Assembly: GCA_020852865.1 (NCBI GenBank)
Contig: JADYZZ010000059.1
Location: forward strand, 121,332 to 185,331
From: Rubrivivax sp.
GTDB taxonomy: Bacteria > Pseudomonadota > Gammaproteobacteria > Burkholderiales > Burkholderiaceae_C
Length of the DNA: 64,000 bases
Direction of reading: 5' to 3'
In this document: piece by piece, positions 54,154 through 62,378 of the stretch
How positions within the stretch are numbered: the stretch's first letter is position 1
Layout: every line of letters begins with the position of its first letter
Translations under genes and position numbers: made by a program
Notes under the pieces: generated by a model
What the model was told of the DNA's origin: nothing
The model's database searches: none
The model's input: the letters and a program-made list of their open reading frames with translations, nothing else

Positions 54154-54350
54154 CGGCGCCGGGCTGCACGGGTGCACCGGACGCCGCGCGGCGCCAGCCT
54201 GCACGGTATGCGGCGCGGCGCCGGCCTGCACGGTACACCGCGCGGCGCCGGCCTGCAGGGTACGCCGCGTGGCGGCAGCCTGCACGGTACGCCGCGTGGC
54301 ACCGGCCGGCACGGGACGCCGCCTGGCAACGAGCTGCCCGGGCACCGCTC
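54154..54350. repeat. 27-bp tandem repeat (six units plus a degenerate one)
   Basis: Units start at 54189, 54216, 54243, 54270, 54297 and 54324 with consensus beginning YGGCRSCRGCCTGCACGG; a diverged unit is at 54154. It lies between the M20 gene and the enoyl-CoA hydratase start. A frame through it would read nine-residue GAGLHGTPR-like repeats, but without gene support. Confidence 0.88.
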
Positions 54351-54389
54351 GGGCGCCGGGCTGCGCCCGAGCGGCCTTATCCTGCCGCC

Positions 54390-55232
54390 ATGGACGCCCC
54401 CTACTTCACTCTCGAGCTCGCGCCTTCGGGCGTCGCGCACCTGCAGCTGTGCCGCCCCGAGCGCATGAACACATTGGCGCCGCCGTTCTTCCCGGCGCTG
54501 CGCGACGCCGTCGGGCGCCTCGACGCCGAGGGCCGTACGCGCGTGCTGGTGATCTCGTCGACGGGCAAGCACTTCAGCGCCGGCATGGCGCTCGAGGTCT
54601 TCGCCGGCGCCGGCGACCTGGCCGCGATGCTCGACACCGGCAGCGCGCGCAAGCGTCTGGCTTTCCAGGACGGGCTGCGCCGGCTGATGGGCTGTTTCGA
54701 CGCGCTCGAGCGCGCGCGCTTTCCCGTCGTCGCCGCCGTCCAGGGCGGCTGCATCGGCGGCGGGCTCGACCTGGCCGCTGCCTGCGACCTGCGCGTGGCC
54801 AGCGCCGACGCCTTCTTCACGGTGCAGGAGATCCACATCGGCATGGCGGCCGACCTGGGCGTGCTGCAGCGCCTGCCCAAGATCGTGCCGCCCGGCGTGG
54901 CGCGCGAGATGGCCTACACCGGCGCGCGCCTGGGCGCCGAGCGCGCGCTGGCCGCAGGTCTGGTCAACGCCGTGCTGCCCGACGCCGCCGCCGCGCTGGC
55001 GCAGGCGCTCGCGCTGGCGGATGCCATCGCCGCCAAGTCGCCGCTGGCCATCGCCGCCAGCAAGCGCGCGCTCGACTACGCCGTCGATCACCCGCGCGCC
55101 GAGGCGCTCGAGCAGATGGCGCTGCTGCAAAGCGCCGTCTTCGACATCGGCGAGATGGGCCGCGCCATCATGGCCTGGAAGACCAAGACGGCCGGCGAGT
55201 TCGAGCCGCTGGCGCCGGTGCCTCCGCTGTAG
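54390..55232 (+). CDS. Enoyl-CoA hydratase/isomerase family protein
   Basis: A 280-aa crotonase-fold protein: STGKHFSAGMALEVF and VAAVQGGCIGGGLDLAAACD form the oxyanion hole, with EIHIGMAADLGVLQRLPKIV downstream. An Asp in place of the second catalytic Glu (MAADLG) is as in dienoyl-CoA isomerases, so that activity is a good guess. ATG at 54390, 39 bp after the repeat array; the open frame from 54144 runs through the repeat and is not used. Confidence 0.9.
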   Translation: MDAPYFTLELAPSGVAHLQLCRPERMNTLAPPFFPALRDAVGRLDAEGRTRVLVISSTGKHFSAGMALEVFAGAGDLAAMLDTGSARKRLAFQDGLRRLMGCFDALERARFPVVAAVQGGCIGGGLDLAAACDLRVASADAFFTVQEIHIGMAADLGVLQRLPKIVPPGVAREMAYTGARLGAERALAAGLVNAVLPDAAAALAQALALADAIAAKSPLAIAASKRALDYAVDHPRAEALEQMALLQSAVFDIGEMGRAIMAWKTKTAGEFEPLAPVPPL

Positions 55233-55276
55233 CGCAGGGGCAGTCGAGCAGCCCGCCCCCACGCACTGCATGGGCG

Positions 55277-55384
55277 GCTCGAGCCGTTCGAGCCTCTCAC
55301 GCCTCTCACGCCTTTCAGGCCATTCGCGCCTTTCGCGCCTTTCGCGCCTTTCGCGCCTTTCGCGCCTTTCGCGCCGTTCGCGCC
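55277..55384. repeat. 9-bp tandem repeat, twelve units
   Basis: Unit TTTCGCGCC, perfect or nearly so from 55322 to 55384, degenerate to the left back to 55277 (TCTCACGCC, GTTCGAGCC). It lies 45 bp after the enoyl-CoA hydratase stop. Any translation gives Glu-Arg-Arg or Gly-Ala-Lys runs; not a credible gene. Confidence 0.9.
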
Positions 55385-55454
55385 GCCCACACCGAAGGCA
55401 AGGCGGGAAATCTCCCCGTTCGCCGCGCCGATTCCGCATCCGCACGCACGCGGA

Positions 55455-55482
55455 CTGAATGCGACTCGCTCGCAACATTCAG
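55455..55482. promoter_or_regulatory. Candidate enhancer-binding site for a sigma-54 activator
   Basis: CTGAATG-N14-CATTCAG, a perfect 7-bp inverted repeat about 90-115 bp upstream of the -24/-12 element, the usual distance for an enhancer-binding protein such as PrsR. Confidence 0.45.
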
Positions 55483-55570
55483 CTTGCGTCCGTCGGAAAC
55501 TCTTACAGCCTCTGCGCCACGCGCGCCCGTCGGGCGGCCAATTCCTTGTCGATCAAGGGGTTCTCGAATC

Positions 55571-55586
55571 CGGCACGAAGCTTGCC
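55571..55586 (+). promoter_or_regulatory. Sigma-54 (RpoN) -24/-12 promoter
   Basis: CGGCACGAAGCTTGCC: GG at 55572-55573 and GC at 55584-55585 separated by exactly 10 bases, differing from consensus TGGCACG-N4-TTGC by one base. Transcription would start near 55597, leaving a leader of about 180 nt before the ATG at 55779. In betaproteobacteria, PEP-CTERM/exosortase genes are often under sigma-54 control by PrsK-PrsR; a PEP-CTERM gene is second in this operon. Confidence 0.65.
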
Positions 55587-55778
55587 TTGTCTCCAGTGCG
55601 TGGGGGTTCGTCGGCAGCGGCGGGCACACCCGACGGGTGTCGAAGCCCCGGCCCGATCGAGCCGGGGCGCGATTCAGGTTCACAAGGCAAGCAGCTGACG
55701 AAGTCGATCGTACGGATGGCCCCGCCGCCGCCCCGGCCCCGGGTGCGGCGGAGCCCAAGGAAGCAACCGGAGCAACTC

Positions 55779-57293
55779 ATGTTGAAGACCCAGAACGTCA
55801 GAAAGACCCTCTTCGCGGCCGCGGCCACCGCCGCGCTGGCCACAGCCGCCGGCCCGGCAGCAGCGATCACGCCGTTCCAGAGCGACGTTGGAATCGCGAT
55901 CCAGAAGGGCCTGGACTGGCAGGCGGCACACAACGCCTACAACGCCGCAGCTACCGATGCTGCAGGCATCGCCCTCGAGGCCCTGCTCGAAAAGCGCGTG
56001 AGCGGCAACCCGGCCGATCCGCCCCAGGGCTACAGCGGCGCCAGCGCCGCCGACCAGGCCACGATGCGCACCTCGGCGCTGTCGATCATCAACAGCACCA
56101 ACAGCCAGGGCGCCGGCTTCTACGCCTACCGCGACGGCTCGCGCCTGTTCGCGCTGGCCAGCTACGCGCTGACCGGCGGCCCCGACAAGACGACGCTCGG
56201 CTCGGCCATCACCCTCAAGCAGGCGATGGACATGCTGACCGACCGCACGCTTGCCAAGCAGTCCACCGCCGCCAACTACTACCAGGGCATGTGGGATTAC
56301 ACCGGCCCGGGCAGCGACTCGTCGACGACGCAGTTCGCCGCCGCCGGGCTGTATGCGGCCAAGAGCTTCTACGCCTCGGCCAAGAGCACGCCCGACAGCG
56401 GCGCCTTCGCCGATGCCGTGCGCCTGGGCAAGGTCAACACCGCGCTGGCGCTGGTTGCAGCGCATTACAAGACCGGCGGCGCCGCCGGCTCCGACAACGC
56501 CAGCTGCAACGTGTTGAGCGCCAGCGAGCGCGGGCATGGCTACCACCCGCTGCAGGCGGGCTACAAGCCTTCGCTGCAGCAGACCGCCTCGGGCATCTAC
56601 ATCCAGCTCTTCGGCGGCGCCGACGTCAACGACACCGGCGTGCAGAGCTACGTCGAGTGGACGCGCAACCGCTACCGCTGGCAGGATCTCGACAGCATGG
56701 GCAATAGCTGGCCCGGCTACTCGTGGAGCTACTACCTCTGGAGCTCGTTCAAGGCGATGGAGCTGCTGCGTCAGTCGGGCATCACGCCGAACCCCGGCAA
56801 CATCGGCCCGAACGACTTCGGCACCCTGCCCGCGGCCAGCGCGCCGGCCTGCGTCGTGCGCCAGGTCAACAAGAACCCCGCCACCGCCGTTCCGGCAGCG
56901 CTGTTCGGCGGCGCCGCAGGCAAGTACGCGGCCGAGGTACCGGGCCAGTACTTCGACTACGCGCATGAGCTGCTGAGCAAGCAGTGCGCCGGGCTTCCCA
57001 GCGGCAGCGGCGGCTCGTTCACCTGCAACGGCAGCCCGGGCTACTGGGACACGATCGCCCACAACGCCTATGCCCTGCTCGTGCTGCAACGCGCCACCGG
57101 CGTGATCATCCAGCGCTGCGACGTCGACGGCAGCGGCACGATCGACCGCACCGACATCAAGGCCATCCAGGCCGCGATCGGCACCCATGTGGGCGCCAAC
57201 GACGTGCGCGACGCCGACAGCGACGGCCTGCTCACGATCACCGACGTGCGCCAGTGCACGCTGCGCTGCACCAACGCCAAGTGCGCACCGTGA
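55779..57293 (+). CDS. Secreted cyclase-like repeat protein with C-terminal dockerin-like domain
   Basis: A 504-aa exported protein. Signal peptide VRKTLFAAAATAALATAAGP with an AAA cleavage area. The body resembles prenyltransferase/squalene-oxidase-type alpha-helical repeats (GIAIQKGLDWQAAHNAYNAA; QAGYKPSLQQTASGIYIQLF; YWDTIAHNAYALLVLQRATG). The last ~60 residues form two EF-hand-like Ca2+ loops, CDVDGSGTIDRTDIKAIQAA and DADSDGLLTITDVRQC, as in type I dockerins or SLH-free calcium modules. The start ATG 55779 has CGGAG upstream. The second cyclase-repeat protein of the window is at 62375-63505. Confidence 0.75.
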   Translation: MLKTQNVRKTLFAAAATAALATAAGPAAAITPFQSDVGIAIQKGLDWQAAHNAYNAAATDAAGIALEALLEKRVSGNPADPPQGYSGASAADQATMRTSALSIINSTNSQGAGFYAYRDGSRLFALASYALTGGPDKTTLGSAITLKQAMDMLTDRTLAKQSTAANYYQGMWDYTGPGSDSSTTQFAAAGLYAAKSFYASAKSTPDSGAFADAVRLGKVNTALALVAAHYKTGGAAGSDNASCNVLSASERGHGYHPLQAGYKPSLQQTASGIYIQLFGGADVNDTGVQSYVEWTRNRYRWQDLDSMGNSWPGYSWSYYLWSSFKAMELLRQSGITPNPGNIGPNDFGTLPAASAPACVVRQVNKNPATAVPAALFGGAAGKYAAEVPGQYFDYAHELLSKQCAGLPSGSGGSFTCNGSPGYWDTIAHNAYALLVLQRATGVIIQRCDVDGSGTIDRTDIKAIQAAIGTHVGANDVRDADSDGLLTITDVRQCTLRCTNAKCAP

Positions 57294-57352
57294 ACGCGGT
57301 CCGTGCATTGAACGCCAGTTAGCCTCTTCGGAGATTCTTGGGAGATATCCGC

Positions 57353-58045
57353 ATGAAAAAGCTCTTCAGCCTGACGGCCGTCGCCACGGCGATGCTCGCG
57401 CCCGCCCTGTCCTTCGCCGCCGCGTCGGTGTACTTCGTTCCCGCCGACCAGGGGCTGGGCCTGGGCGCCGCCGGCAGCGTGCAGGTCTGGGTCGGCGGCA
57501 CCGACGTCGGCTCGTTCGACCTGAACATCCACGCCTCGAACGGCAACCTCACCTGGACCGGGGCCACTTATTCCGTAGCCGATCCGCTCGGCGCGGTGCC
57601 CAGCGACGCCGACTTCTCGTTCGCGATCTCCGGCCAGAACATCCGCGTCCAGGGCCTCTCGTGGCTCGGCGCCTTCGGCGACCCCGTGCCGGCGGAGCAG
57701 ACCGACCCCTTCATGCTGTTCACGCTCGACTTCACCGCGGGCGGCGCGTCCAACGCCACCGAACTGAGCTTCGCGATGCTGGGCGGCGATCCGAAACTGG
57801 GGACGAACGTCACCAACTGGGCGGGTGACTTCCTAGATCCTCGCCAACAGCAAGTCAGCTTCGGCAAGGCCTGCGTGCGCGTCGGCGACGCCGCCAGCGC
57901 AGCGCCGACCGAGCCTTGCGAATACAACGGCGGCGGCACGCCCGTGCCCGAGCCCTCGGCCTTCGGCCTGGCCGCGCTGGCGCTGCTGGGTGTGGGCTGG
58001 AGCCGCCGCGCGCGCAGCCAGCGCCTGGCCGCCGCCGCCGCCTGA
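57353..58045 (+). CDS. PEP-CTERM sorting-domain protein
   Basis: A 230-aa secreted protein: signal peptide MKKLFSLTAVATAMLAPALS, a beta-rich middle resembling cohesin-type folds (VQVWVGGTDVGSFDLNIHAS; FMLFTLDFTAGG), and a textbook PEP-CTERM tail PEPSAFGLAALALLGVGW followed by Arg-rich residues. It is expected to be recognised by an exosortase and anchored or exported with exopolysaccharide. If the middle is a cohesin-like domain, it could bind the dockerin-like tail of the preceding protein (inference). GGGAG precedes the ATG by about 9 nt. Confidence 0.88.
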   Translation: MKKLFSLTAVATAMLAPALSFAAASVYFVPADQGLGLGAAGSVQVWVGGTDVGSFDLNIHASNGNLTWTGATYSVADPLGAVPSDADFSFAISGQNIRVQGLSWLGAFGDPVPAEQTDPFMLFTLDFTAGGASNATELSFAMLGGDPKLGTNVTNWAGDFLDPRQQQVSFGKACVRVGDAASAAPTEPCEYNGGGTPVPEPSAFGLAALALLGVGWSRRARSQRLAAAAA

Positions 58046-58065
58046 GCCTGAACGTCGCACGCCAG

Positions 58066-58092
58066 AAGGGCCGGCCTTGCCGGCCCTTTTTT
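58066..58092 (+). terminator. Rho-independent terminator after PEP-CTERM gene
   Basis: GGGCCGGC, loop CTT, GCCGGCCC, then TTTTTT, flanked on the left by AA. The only clear stem plus U-tract terminator in the window; it closes the dockerin/PEP-CTERM transcript. Confidence 0.92.
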
Positions 58093-58185
58093 CGCCGAGC
58101 CGGGATCACGCCGGCCGCGCCAGTCCGCCGCGCCGCGCCGTCCAGGCCGCGGAATCCCCGGTCGCGGCCGTCCGTTGCCGCCGCC

Positions 58186-58455
58186 TCAGCTCGCCGTCCA
58201 GCCCGAGATCTCCTGCACCGCGACGATCGTCGTCTCGGTGTACGGCGCGAACGGCGCCTGGATGCGCTGCACCGTCTCGAGGTCGGGCGCTTCGAGCAGC
58301 GTGTAGTTGTGCGTCTGGTCCAGCGCCGCGAACTCGCCGCGGATCTCCACGCCGGGCGGGATCGCGGCGTAGAAGGCCTTGGCCAGCGCGGCCAGTTCGC
58401 CGAACTGCGCGGCGCCCAGGCCGGCTCGGGTGCGGTTGGTGAGCAGGAACAGCAT
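58186..58455 (-). CDS. DUF3303-like small protein
   Basis: An 89-aa protein (MLFLLTNRTRAGLGAAQFGE start; GVEIRGEFAALDQTHNYTLL; TETTIVAVQEISGWTAS end) resembling DUF3303, a ferredoxin-like/ABM-type fold of unknown role. ATG at 58455; the longer open frame to 58683 overlaps the radical SAM gene on the other strand. It is divergent from that gene across 172 bp. Confidence 0.75.
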   Translation of the reverse strand: MLFLLTNRTRAGLGAAQFGELAALAKAFYAAIPPGVEIRGEFAALDQTHNYTLLEAPDLETVQRIQAPFAPYTETTIVAVQEISGWTAS

Positions 58456-58627
58456 GGCTTCGGGCCCTCGCGAGTGGTTGCGCCTACAAGGCGCGCCGCG
58501 GCGCGAACAATGACCGCAGGTGCGCCGATGCCGCATGGCATCATCGGTCGACCATAGCGCAAGCGCGCACAGCAAGGCCGTGCCGATTTCGCGCCGCGCG
58601 GCCCGTCGACGAAAGGCAACCGCTTCC

Positions 58628-59863
58628 ATGAGCACGCTCGCCGGCTCGCCGGCCCTCAAGGTCCAGGTCATGTGCGAGGGCATCCGCTACACGCCGGCGC
58701 TGGGCGCGGCGGCCGCGCACTCGATGCCCAACTACTACCCGTACCGCTTCAAGCCGGGCGAGCCCGACCCCACCGGGCGCGGCAGCGCCACCATCCCGTA
58801 CCTCATCAACACGCCCGACGGCACCGAGATCCGCATCCTCGGCGACGGCGATTCGCCCTGGCACATCGAGGGCAGCCAGGCCGAGGGCTACCGCCTCGTC
58901 GACGACCGCAGCGGCCGCAGCGTGAGCGTGGCCTTCGAGCCGATGTACCCCTGGCTGACGCAGAAGACGAGCGACGGCCTGCCCTTCGCGCAGGCCGGCG
59001 TGCAGGTGCACGGCGACATGCTGGTCGTGAACGTCGCGCCCGGCTGCGAGTACTTCCTGCACAAGCACGAGGGCCAGTCGATGCGCTGCGCCTTCTGCGC
59101 CTACGGCGCGCCCGACGAGCGCACCAAGCACCTGGGGCAGATCAGCGGCCGCGTCGAGATCCTGCAGCCGACGCTGGAACGCATGCGCGAGGCGATGGAC
59201 GCCGTGATCGCGCAGACCGAGATCCGCCACATCTACCTCGTCGGCGGCTCGCTCACCGACGCGCGCAAGGAGGGCGAGCGCTTCCTGCAGCTCGCGCGCT
59301 TCGTCAAGGCGCACAACCGGCACCGCATCCCGGTGGCGCTGGGCTCGGGCGCGATCGCCGACGACCAGATCGCGCAGTTCAAGGCCGAGCAACTGGTCGA
59401 CCATGTCTGCTTCAACCTCGAGATGTGGTCGGAGCCGCTGTTCAACCAGGTCTGCCCGGGCAAGGCGCGCTACGTCGGCTACGCGCGCTGGATCGAGGCG
59501 CTCGAAACGGCCGTGCGCCATTTCGGCCGCGGCCATGTCTATTCGGCGATGGTGGCCGGCGTCGAGCTCGAGCCCGAGCACGGGCTCGAATGGGAACAGG
59601 CGGCGCGCACCGCGCTCGAAGGCGCCGAGGACCTGTGCCGGCGCGGCATCATCCCGGTGTACTCGCTGGTCTGGCCCTCGGGCGGGCGCCAGCGGCCCGA
59701 CTACCACGCGCGCATCCGCAACTACTTCGAGACCCTGATCACCGGCTACGCCGCAATCCGCCGCCGCCACGGCCTCGAGGTCTCGGACGGCTTCATGTGC
59801 CACCGCTGCGCCTACATGCAGCTCGAGTGCGACCTCGATCGCGCGGCGAAGGCGGCGGCATGA
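58628..59863 (+). CDS. Radical SAM protein with unusual C-x13-C-x2-C cluster motif
   Basis: A 411-aa protein. Likely [4Fe-4S] ligands are C140, C154 and C157 (APGCEYFLHKH...MRCAFCAYG), a C-x13-C-x2-C spacing rather than C-x3-C-x2-C. Other radical SAM features follow: HIYLVGGSLTDARKEGERFL (the GGE-like region), CFNLEMWSEPLFNQVCPGK, and a C-terminal Cys group CHRCAYMQLEC that could bind a second cluster. Its stop overlaps the methyltransferase start (ATGA). Substrate unknown; first gene of an operon to at least 64000. Confidence 0.85.
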   Translation: MSTLAGSPALKVQVMCEGIRYTPALGAAAAHSMPNYYPYRFKPGEPDPTGRGSATIPYLINTPDGTEIRILGDGDSPWHIEGSQAEGYRLVDDRSGRSVSVAFEPMYPWLTQKTSDGLPFAQAGVQVHGDMLVVNVAPGCEYFLHKHEGQSMRCAFCAYGAPDERTKHLGQISGRVEILQPTLERMREAMDAVIAQTEIRHIYLVGGSLTDARKEGERFLQLARFVKAHNRHRIPVALGSGAIADDQIAQFKAEQLVDHVCFNLEMWSEPLFNQVCPGKARYVGYARWIEALETAVRHFGRGHVYSAMVAGVELEPEHGLEWEQAARTALEGAEDLCRRGIIPVYSLVWPSGGRQRPDYHARIRNYFETLITGYAAIRRRHGLEVSDGFMCHRCAYMQLECDLDRAAKAAA

Positions 59864-60897
59864 GCGGCGTGCCGGACGCCAGGGCCCCGGGCAGCGCGAC
59901 GGCGGCGGCCGACCCTTCGGCCATCGTGCGCCTGAGCACCGCCTACTGGGACAGCCAGGTGCTGCTGACCGCCAACCGGCTGCGCCTGTTCGACGCGCTG
60001 GCCGGCGGCGCGCGCAGCGCCGACGAGGTGGCCGCCGAACTCGCGCTCGACGCGCGCAGCACGGCGCTGCTGCTGCGCGCCTGCGCCGGCCTCGGGCTGC
60101 TCGAACTCGAAGGCGAGCGCTTTCGCAATGCGCCGGCGGCGGCGGCCTTCCTCGTCTCGGCCAGCCCGGCGTACATGGGCAACGTCATCCGCTACAGCGA
60201 CCAGCTCTACGGCGCCTGGGGCCAGCTCGAGCAGTCGCTGCGCAGCGGGCGCCCGGCGCTGCCGGCCGAGAGCTACCTCGGCGACGACCAGGCACGCACG
60301 CGCGGCTTCGTGCTGGCGATGCACGAGCGCGCGCTCGGCATCGCGCGCGCGCTCGTCGCGGTGCTCGATCTGTCGGGCCGGCGCGCGCTGCTCGACGTCG
60401 GCGGCGGCCCCGGCACCTACTCGGTGCTGCTGACCGAGCGCCATCCGGGCCTGCGCGCCGAAGTGCTCGAGCTGCCCGGCGTGGCCGCGGTGGCGCGCGA
60501 GCTGGTGGCCGCCGCCGGCGCCGCCGAGCGCGTGCAGTTGCGCGACGGCGACTACCATGTCGCCGACTTCGGCCACGGCAAGGACGTGGTGCTGATGTCG
60601 GGCATGTTCCACCGCGAGTCGGCGGCCGACTGCCGCGGCCTGGTCGAGCGCGCCGTGGCCTGCCTCGAGCCCGGCGGCCTCCTCGTCGTGAGCGACGTGT
60701 TCACCGACCCGGGCGGCGCGCAGCCGGTGTTCGCCGCGATGTTCGGCCTCAACATGATGCTCACTGCGCCGGCCGGCGGCGTGCACGCCGACGCCGACGT
60801 GCAGGGCTGGATGCGCGCCTGCGGCCTGGCCGACATCCGCACCGTGCCGCTGCCGCCGCCGATGCCGCACCGCGTGGTGCTGGGGGTCAAGCCTTGA
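59860..60897 (+). CDS. SAM-dependent O-methyltransferase (class I, dimerisation-domain type)
   Basis: A 345-aa protein with an N-terminal winged-helix dimerisation domain (NRLRLFDALAGGARSADEVA; TALLLRACAGLGLLELEGER) and a SAM site LLDVGGGPGTYSVLL, as in hydroxyneurosporene and acetylserotonin O-methyltransferases. Its start overlaps the radical SAM stop and its stop overlaps the next TTG start, so the three are translationally coupled. Probably modifies the product of the radical SAM enzyme (inference). Confidence 0.88.
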   Translation: MSGVPDARAPGSATAAADPSAIVRLSTAYWDSQVLLTANRLRLFDALAGGARSADEVAAELALDARSTALLLRACAGLGLLELEGERFRNAPAAAAFLVSASPAYMGNVIRYSDQLYGAWGQLEQSLRSGRPALPAESYLGDDQARTRGFVLAMHERALGIARALVAVLDLSGRRALLDVGGGPGTYSVLLTERHPGLRAEVLELPGVAAVARELVAAAGAAERVQLRDGDYHVADFGHGKDVVLMSGMFHRESAADCRGLVERAVACLEPGGLLVVSDVFTDPGGAQPVFAAMFGLNMMLTAPAGGVHADADVQGWMRACGLADIRTVPLPPPMPHRVVLGVKP

Positions 60898-61658
60898 GGC
60901 GGCGCGACGGGCTGGCCGCGGTCGCGGCGGCCGCGGCGTCGCTGCTCGGCGGCCGGGTCGCAGCGCAAAGCCCGGCCCCGCCGAGCCCGCAAGGCACGCC
61001 CGGGCCGTTCGTGCCGCCCGTCGACGGTGCCGCGCGTGCGCGGCGCGCAGCGGGCAAGCTCGAATCGCTGGGACAGGAGCGCTACCGCATCGGCGCGATC
61101 GTCGTCGACAAGCGCGCCGGCTCGTTCACCGTGCCCGGCCGCGTGCACAAGAAGAACGTGCCGCTCGAATACCTGGCCACCAGCCCCGGCGGCATGAAGG
61201 AGTACGAGACGCTGTTCGAGCTCGACGCCGTCGGCAGCGAGTTCAACCTCGCCTGCATCCTGATCGGCCTCGAGGCCGACCCGAACCTGCCCTGGCGCGA
61301 GCTGCGCATCGCGCGCAAGGTAAGCGGCCCGCGCGTGACGATCGACGTCGCCTGGGGCGAGGGCGACCAGCGCCAGCGCCTGCCCGCCGCGCTGGCCCTG
61401 CTCAACCCCGAGGCCGGCGTGGCGCCGGAGGGCGTCGAGTGGGTCTACATCGGCTCGCCGTCGTCGGCGGCGGTGGGGCGTTTCGCGGCCGACGACACCG
61501 GCACGCTGATCGGCTTCGTGTCGGACGCCAACAGCATCATCGAGGCCGCCGCGCCGATCGGCATCGGAGCCTACGGCTCGGTGCGCGGCAGCCCCCGGCT
61601 GCCGGCCGTGGGCACGCCGATCGAGCTGGTCGTCGCCGCCGCGCGGCCGGCGAAATGA
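60894..61658 (+). CDS. YdjY-domain exported protein
   Basis: A 254-aa protein with a Tat-like/Sec N-terminus RRRDGLAAVAAAAASLLGG and then a YdjY domain (RYRIGAIVVDKRAGSFTVPG; EYETLFELDAVGSEFNLACI; GSPSSAAVGRFAADDTGTLI). YdjY is a domain of unknown function seen in exported proteins, often in gene sets with cyclase-repeat proteins. TTG start at 60894 overlaps the methyltransferase stop by 4 bp. Confidence 0.75.
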   Translation: MRRRDGLAAVAAAAASLLGGRVAAQSPAPPSPQGTPGPFVPPVDGAARARRAAGKLESLGQERYRIGAIVVDKRAGSFTVPGRVHKKNVPLEYLATSPGGMKEYETLFELDAVGSEFNLACILIGLEADPNLPWRELRIARKVSGPRVTIDVAWGEGDQRQRLPAALALLNPEAGVAPEGVEWVYIGSPSSAAVGRFAADDTGTLIGFVSDANSIIEAAAPIGIGAYGSVRGSPRLPAVGTPIELVVAAARPAK

Positions 61659-61676
61659 GCCCGAAACGGCCCGGCG

Positions 61677-62378
61677 ATGGTGCTGCGCTGGCTGATGCTG
61701 CTCGCCGCGGCCGGTCTCATGGTGCTGGCCTCGGGTGCCGCCGGCGGCGAAGAGCAGCCTTCGGCGCTGCGCCTGGCAGCGGCAGCGGCCGTCGGCGTGC
61801 TGGCGCCGCTGTTCTGGCCCGGCCGCGCGGCCTCGGGCGCGCGCACGCTGGCGCGCATCGCGGCCTGGTCGCTTGCCGCGGCGGCGGCAGCGGCGCTGCT
61901 CGCGCGCCTGCTCGGCCGACTGCCGCAGCCGGCCGCGGCGCTGCTGGCCAGCAGCGCGATGCTGCTGCTGATGCTCTGGCCGGCGCACGCCGCGCTGGCG
62001 CTGCTCGAGCGGCATTGGCCGCGCCCGGCGGCCGGCTCGGCGCTGGCCACGATGCTGCTGCTCGCCGGCATGGCACCGCTCGTGGCGGGGCCGGCGGCCG
62101 AGTTGCTCGAGCGCAGCCATCCCGGCGCCATCGACGCCGTGGTCGCGGCGAGCCCGCTCACGCATCTGGCGCTGGCCGGCGGCAACGACCTGCTGCGCAA
62201 CGAATGGTTCTACCGCCACGCCAACCTCGCGGCCCTGCAGTTCTCGTATCCCGAGCTGCCGGCGCTGCTGGCGGCCTACGCCGGGGCCGCCGTCGTGTTG
62301 AGCGCAGCGATCGTGCTGATGCCGTGGCACCAGGCGCCGCGCGCGGACACCGCCCCCTACCCTGAGAAGGAGCCTTGA
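61677..62378 (+). CDS. Integral membrane protein of unknown family
   Basis: A 233-aa protein with about five to six hydrophobic helices (VLRWLMLLAAAGLMVLASG; AAWSLAAAAAAALLARLLG; LLASSAMLLLMLWPAHAALA; ALATMLLLAGMAPLVAGPAA; ALLAAYAGAAVVLSAAIVLM). A loop HPGAIDAVVAASPLTHLALA faces the other side. No family recognised. Its stop overlaps the following TTG start (TTGA), so it is part of the same operon. Confidence 0.75.
   Translation: MVLRWLMLLAAAGLMVLASGAAGGEEQPSALRLAAAAAVGVLAPLFWPGRAASGARTLARIAAWSLAAAAAAALLARLLGRLPQPAAALLASSAMLLLMLWPAHAALALLERHWPRPAAGSALATMLLLAGMAPLVAGPAAELLERSHPGAIDAVVAASPLTHLALAGGNDLLRNEWFYRHANLAALQFSYPELPALLAAYAGAAVVLSAAIVLMPWHQAPRADTAPYPEKEP

Larger units (their letters stand above)
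55233..55778. other. 546-bp intergenic region with repeat, enhancer-like site and sigma-54 promoter
   Basis: From left to right it holds a 9-bp tandem repeat (55277-55384), an inverted repeat that could be an activator site (55455-55482), a sigma-54-type promoter (55571-55586), and two hairpins in the leader: ACACCC-GAC-GGGTGT at 55626-55640 and GCCCCGGC-N8-GCCGGGGC at 55645-55668. An 11-bp inverted repeat (55580-55590 with 55682-55692) encloses the hairpins. No gene is seen in it. Confidence 0.65.

Noticed and set aside
54144..54389. Coding of the 27-bp repeat as an N-terminal repeat domain of the enoyl-CoA hydratase
   Set aside because: The family starts at the ATG at 54390; the nine-residue repeats have Arg/Gly/His composition and no ribosome site.
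55088..55390. Collagen-like Gly-Ala-Lys or Glu-Arg-Arg repeat proteins across the 9-bp array
   Set aside because: They are translations of a nine-base repeat in various frames, without start signals or other domains.
55580..55692. A known riboswitch (for example a cyclic-di-GMP type) in the dockerin gene leader
   Set aside because: The conserved loop and receptor sequences of those riboswitches are not found, and one arm overlaps the sigma-54 promoter.
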